This document shows positions 63,071-64,000 of a stretch of DNA of 64,000 nucleotides, piece after piece. Numbering within the stretch: the stretch's first letter is position 1; every line of letters begins with the position of its first letter. The position numbers and the translations under genes are program-made. The notes beneath the pieces are model-generated. The model worked only from the letters and a program-made list of their open reading frames with translations, did no database searches and had not been told where the DNA came from. The stretch is from Chitinophaga pinensis (lineage in GTDB: Bacteria; Bacteroidota; Bacteroidia; Chitinophagales; CAMDFR01), in contig CAMDFR010000006.1 of assembly GCA_945897725.1 (NCBI GenBank), forward strand, positions 62,001 through 126,000, in the 5' to 3' direction.

Positions 63071-64000
63071 ATGAAAACAAATCTTCTCACAGTAATATTT
63101 CTCATAAGTTGCCTTTCTGCTAGTGCTCAAGCCCCTAAGGCCAAAATTCCGGCGAGTGCAAAACTGATAAGTCAAGGTATAAAATCACCTGAATACACCG
63201 CAGAATTATTAGGTGAAATCAAACCTATTTCTATTGATCTTACATGGCGCCCCTTACTAAACAACGTTTGCATCAAACACAACTCTGAAGATGATAGTCT
63301 ACTTGAACAAATCAAAAATCAGAAGATGCTTTTGAAAACTAATGCTGCGCATAAACAAGCAGGAACAGAGAGTAGTGTTGCTGCGACAGCAATAACACCT
63401 GTTGTTAACACAAATTTCTTAGGGAATACGAATACCGGTAATTCCCCGATGGATAATTCAATTGCAATTTCTAACAGTGGAGATATTGTAAGCGTAGCAA
63501 ATAACTCAATTGAGTTTTATGATGCAAGTGGAACAATGACTTTTACAAATACCATTGATGGATTTTTCAATGACCCTACAATTACAAATGTGTGCGACCC
63601 TGTAATTATTTACGATAGTGGCTCAGACAAGTTTATTTTTTTCGCTCAAGAATGTTCTGGTGCCTCTTTAAATACTAATTTATTAATTTGTTTTTCAGAG
63701 ACGAACGATCCAAATGGTAGCTGGTGGAACTACAAACTTACAGGTAATCCCGTTATGAATAGCACATGGTTTGATTACCCTAAACTTGCTGTCTCTGACA
63801 ATGAACTTTATATAACTGGAAATTCATTCAACGATATGGGTGAATTTCAAGAATCTCTCTTATTTCAGATAGAGAAAAACAACGGTTTCATAGGTGCATC
63901 CTTAAATTGGCAATATTGGCATAACATTTCTGGAAGCCCATTTACATTGCTTCCAGTTTCTTACGGACAACAAGGAAATTACGGCCCTGGTTGTTACTTG
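63071..64000 (+). CDS. secreted protein, beta-propeller-like (cut by window edge)
   Basis: The frame is open from ATG 63071 to the right edge, 310 codons. The signal peptide is at 1-about 20 (SCLSASAQA). The mature part has repeated blade-like segments (DNSIAISNSGDIVSVANNSIEFYD, DPTITNVCDPVIIYDSGSDKF, TWFDYPKLAVSDNELYITGN), the pattern of a beta-propeller seen in secreted Bacteroidota proteins. A C-terminal sorting domain would lie outside the window. Confidence 0.75.
   Translation, partial: MKTNLLTVIFLISCLSASAQAPKAKIPASAKLISQGIKSPEYTAELLGEIKPISIDLTWRPLLNNVCIKHNSEDDSLLEQIKNQKMLLKTNAAHKQAGTESSVAATAITPVVNTNFLGNTNTGNSPMDNSIAISNSGDIVSVANNSIEFYDASGTMTFTNTIDGFFNDPTITNVCDPVIIYDSGSDKFIFFAQECSGASLNTNLLICFSETNDPNGSWWNYKLTGNPVMNSTWFDYPKLAVSDNELYITGNSFNDMGEFQESLLFQIEKNNGFIGASLNWQYWHNISGSPFTLLPVSYGQQGNYGPGCYL

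Noticed and set aside
1-64000. CRISPR array
   Set aside because: No set of regularly spaced direct repeats was seen anywhere in the window.

Overview
The window looks like an AT-rich chromosomal segment of a free-living member of the phylum Bacteroidota, probably from a Chitinophagia/Sphingobacteriia/Saprospiria-like group (the class is a guess). The evidence is: three complete secreted proteins whose C-termini resemble type IX secretion (Por) sorting domains, plus a fourth secreted protein cut by the window edge; a TonB-dependent receptor with an N-terminal carboxypeptidase-regulatory-like domain; promoters of the TAnnTTTG (-7) type; almost no Shine-Dalgarno sequences; and a complex I operon with a short NuoG. 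No rRNA, intact tRNA, CRISPR array, prophage or intact insertion sequence was seen.

Layout. 1-12.9 kb: partial AsmA-like gene, GT-C glycosyltransferase-like/TPR membrane protein overlapping argS, Pif1-like helicase, PLP aminotransferase, heptose-7-phosphate kinase-like sugar kinase, MacB-type permease, queA, a DUF3467 protein and a small LTxxQ secreted protein with its own promoter and terminator. 12.9-16.9 kb: TonB-dependent receptor, a stretch with palindromic repeats, a small YgjV-like membrane protein and a secreted protein of unknown function. 17.0-31.2 kb: complex I operon nuoA-N. It is interrupted by a MntA/HepT-type (MNT-HEPN) toxin-antitoxin pair between nuoE and nuoF, by a secreted lipocalin-like gene between nuoJ and nuoK, and possibly by a 38-residue ORF between nuoM and nuoN. 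31.5-33.6 kb: mnmH (selU)-selD, a tRNA 2-selenouridine module. 33.8-41.7 kb: DEAD-box helicase, deoxynucleoside kinase with a probably leaderless mRNA, then envelope proteins with thiol-redox or cell-wall functions (DUF255 lipoprotein, MltF-like lipoprotein, MsrB lipoprotein, TlpA-like thioredoxin). 41.7-46.5 kb: complete cyanophycin cycle (cphA, cphB, isoaspartyl peptidase). 46.6-64 kb: T9SS cargo proteins, yidC, a soluble TPR histidine kinase, DUF4442 protein, a futalosine-hydrolase homologue with an altered active site, a PTPS-type pterin synthase with folE, fabD, tdk, a hypothetical protein, and a decayed-looking intergenic stretch before a truncated secreted protein.

How the genes work together. 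NuoA-N would form a proton-pumping NADH dehydrogenase feeding menaquinone. The cyanophycin genes would store and remobilise nitrogen as a multi-L-arginyl-poly-aspartate polymer. MnmH and SelD would place selenium in tRNA wobble uridines, and QueA would act in queuosine synthesis. FolE plus a C-x5-HGH pterin synthase suggest a tetrahydropterin route rather than only preQ0.

The strongest unusual signals are the MNT-HEPN pair embedded inside the respiratory operon, the complete cyanophycin locus, and a family of intergenic palindromes in which two distant copies keep the same hairpins through paired base changes.
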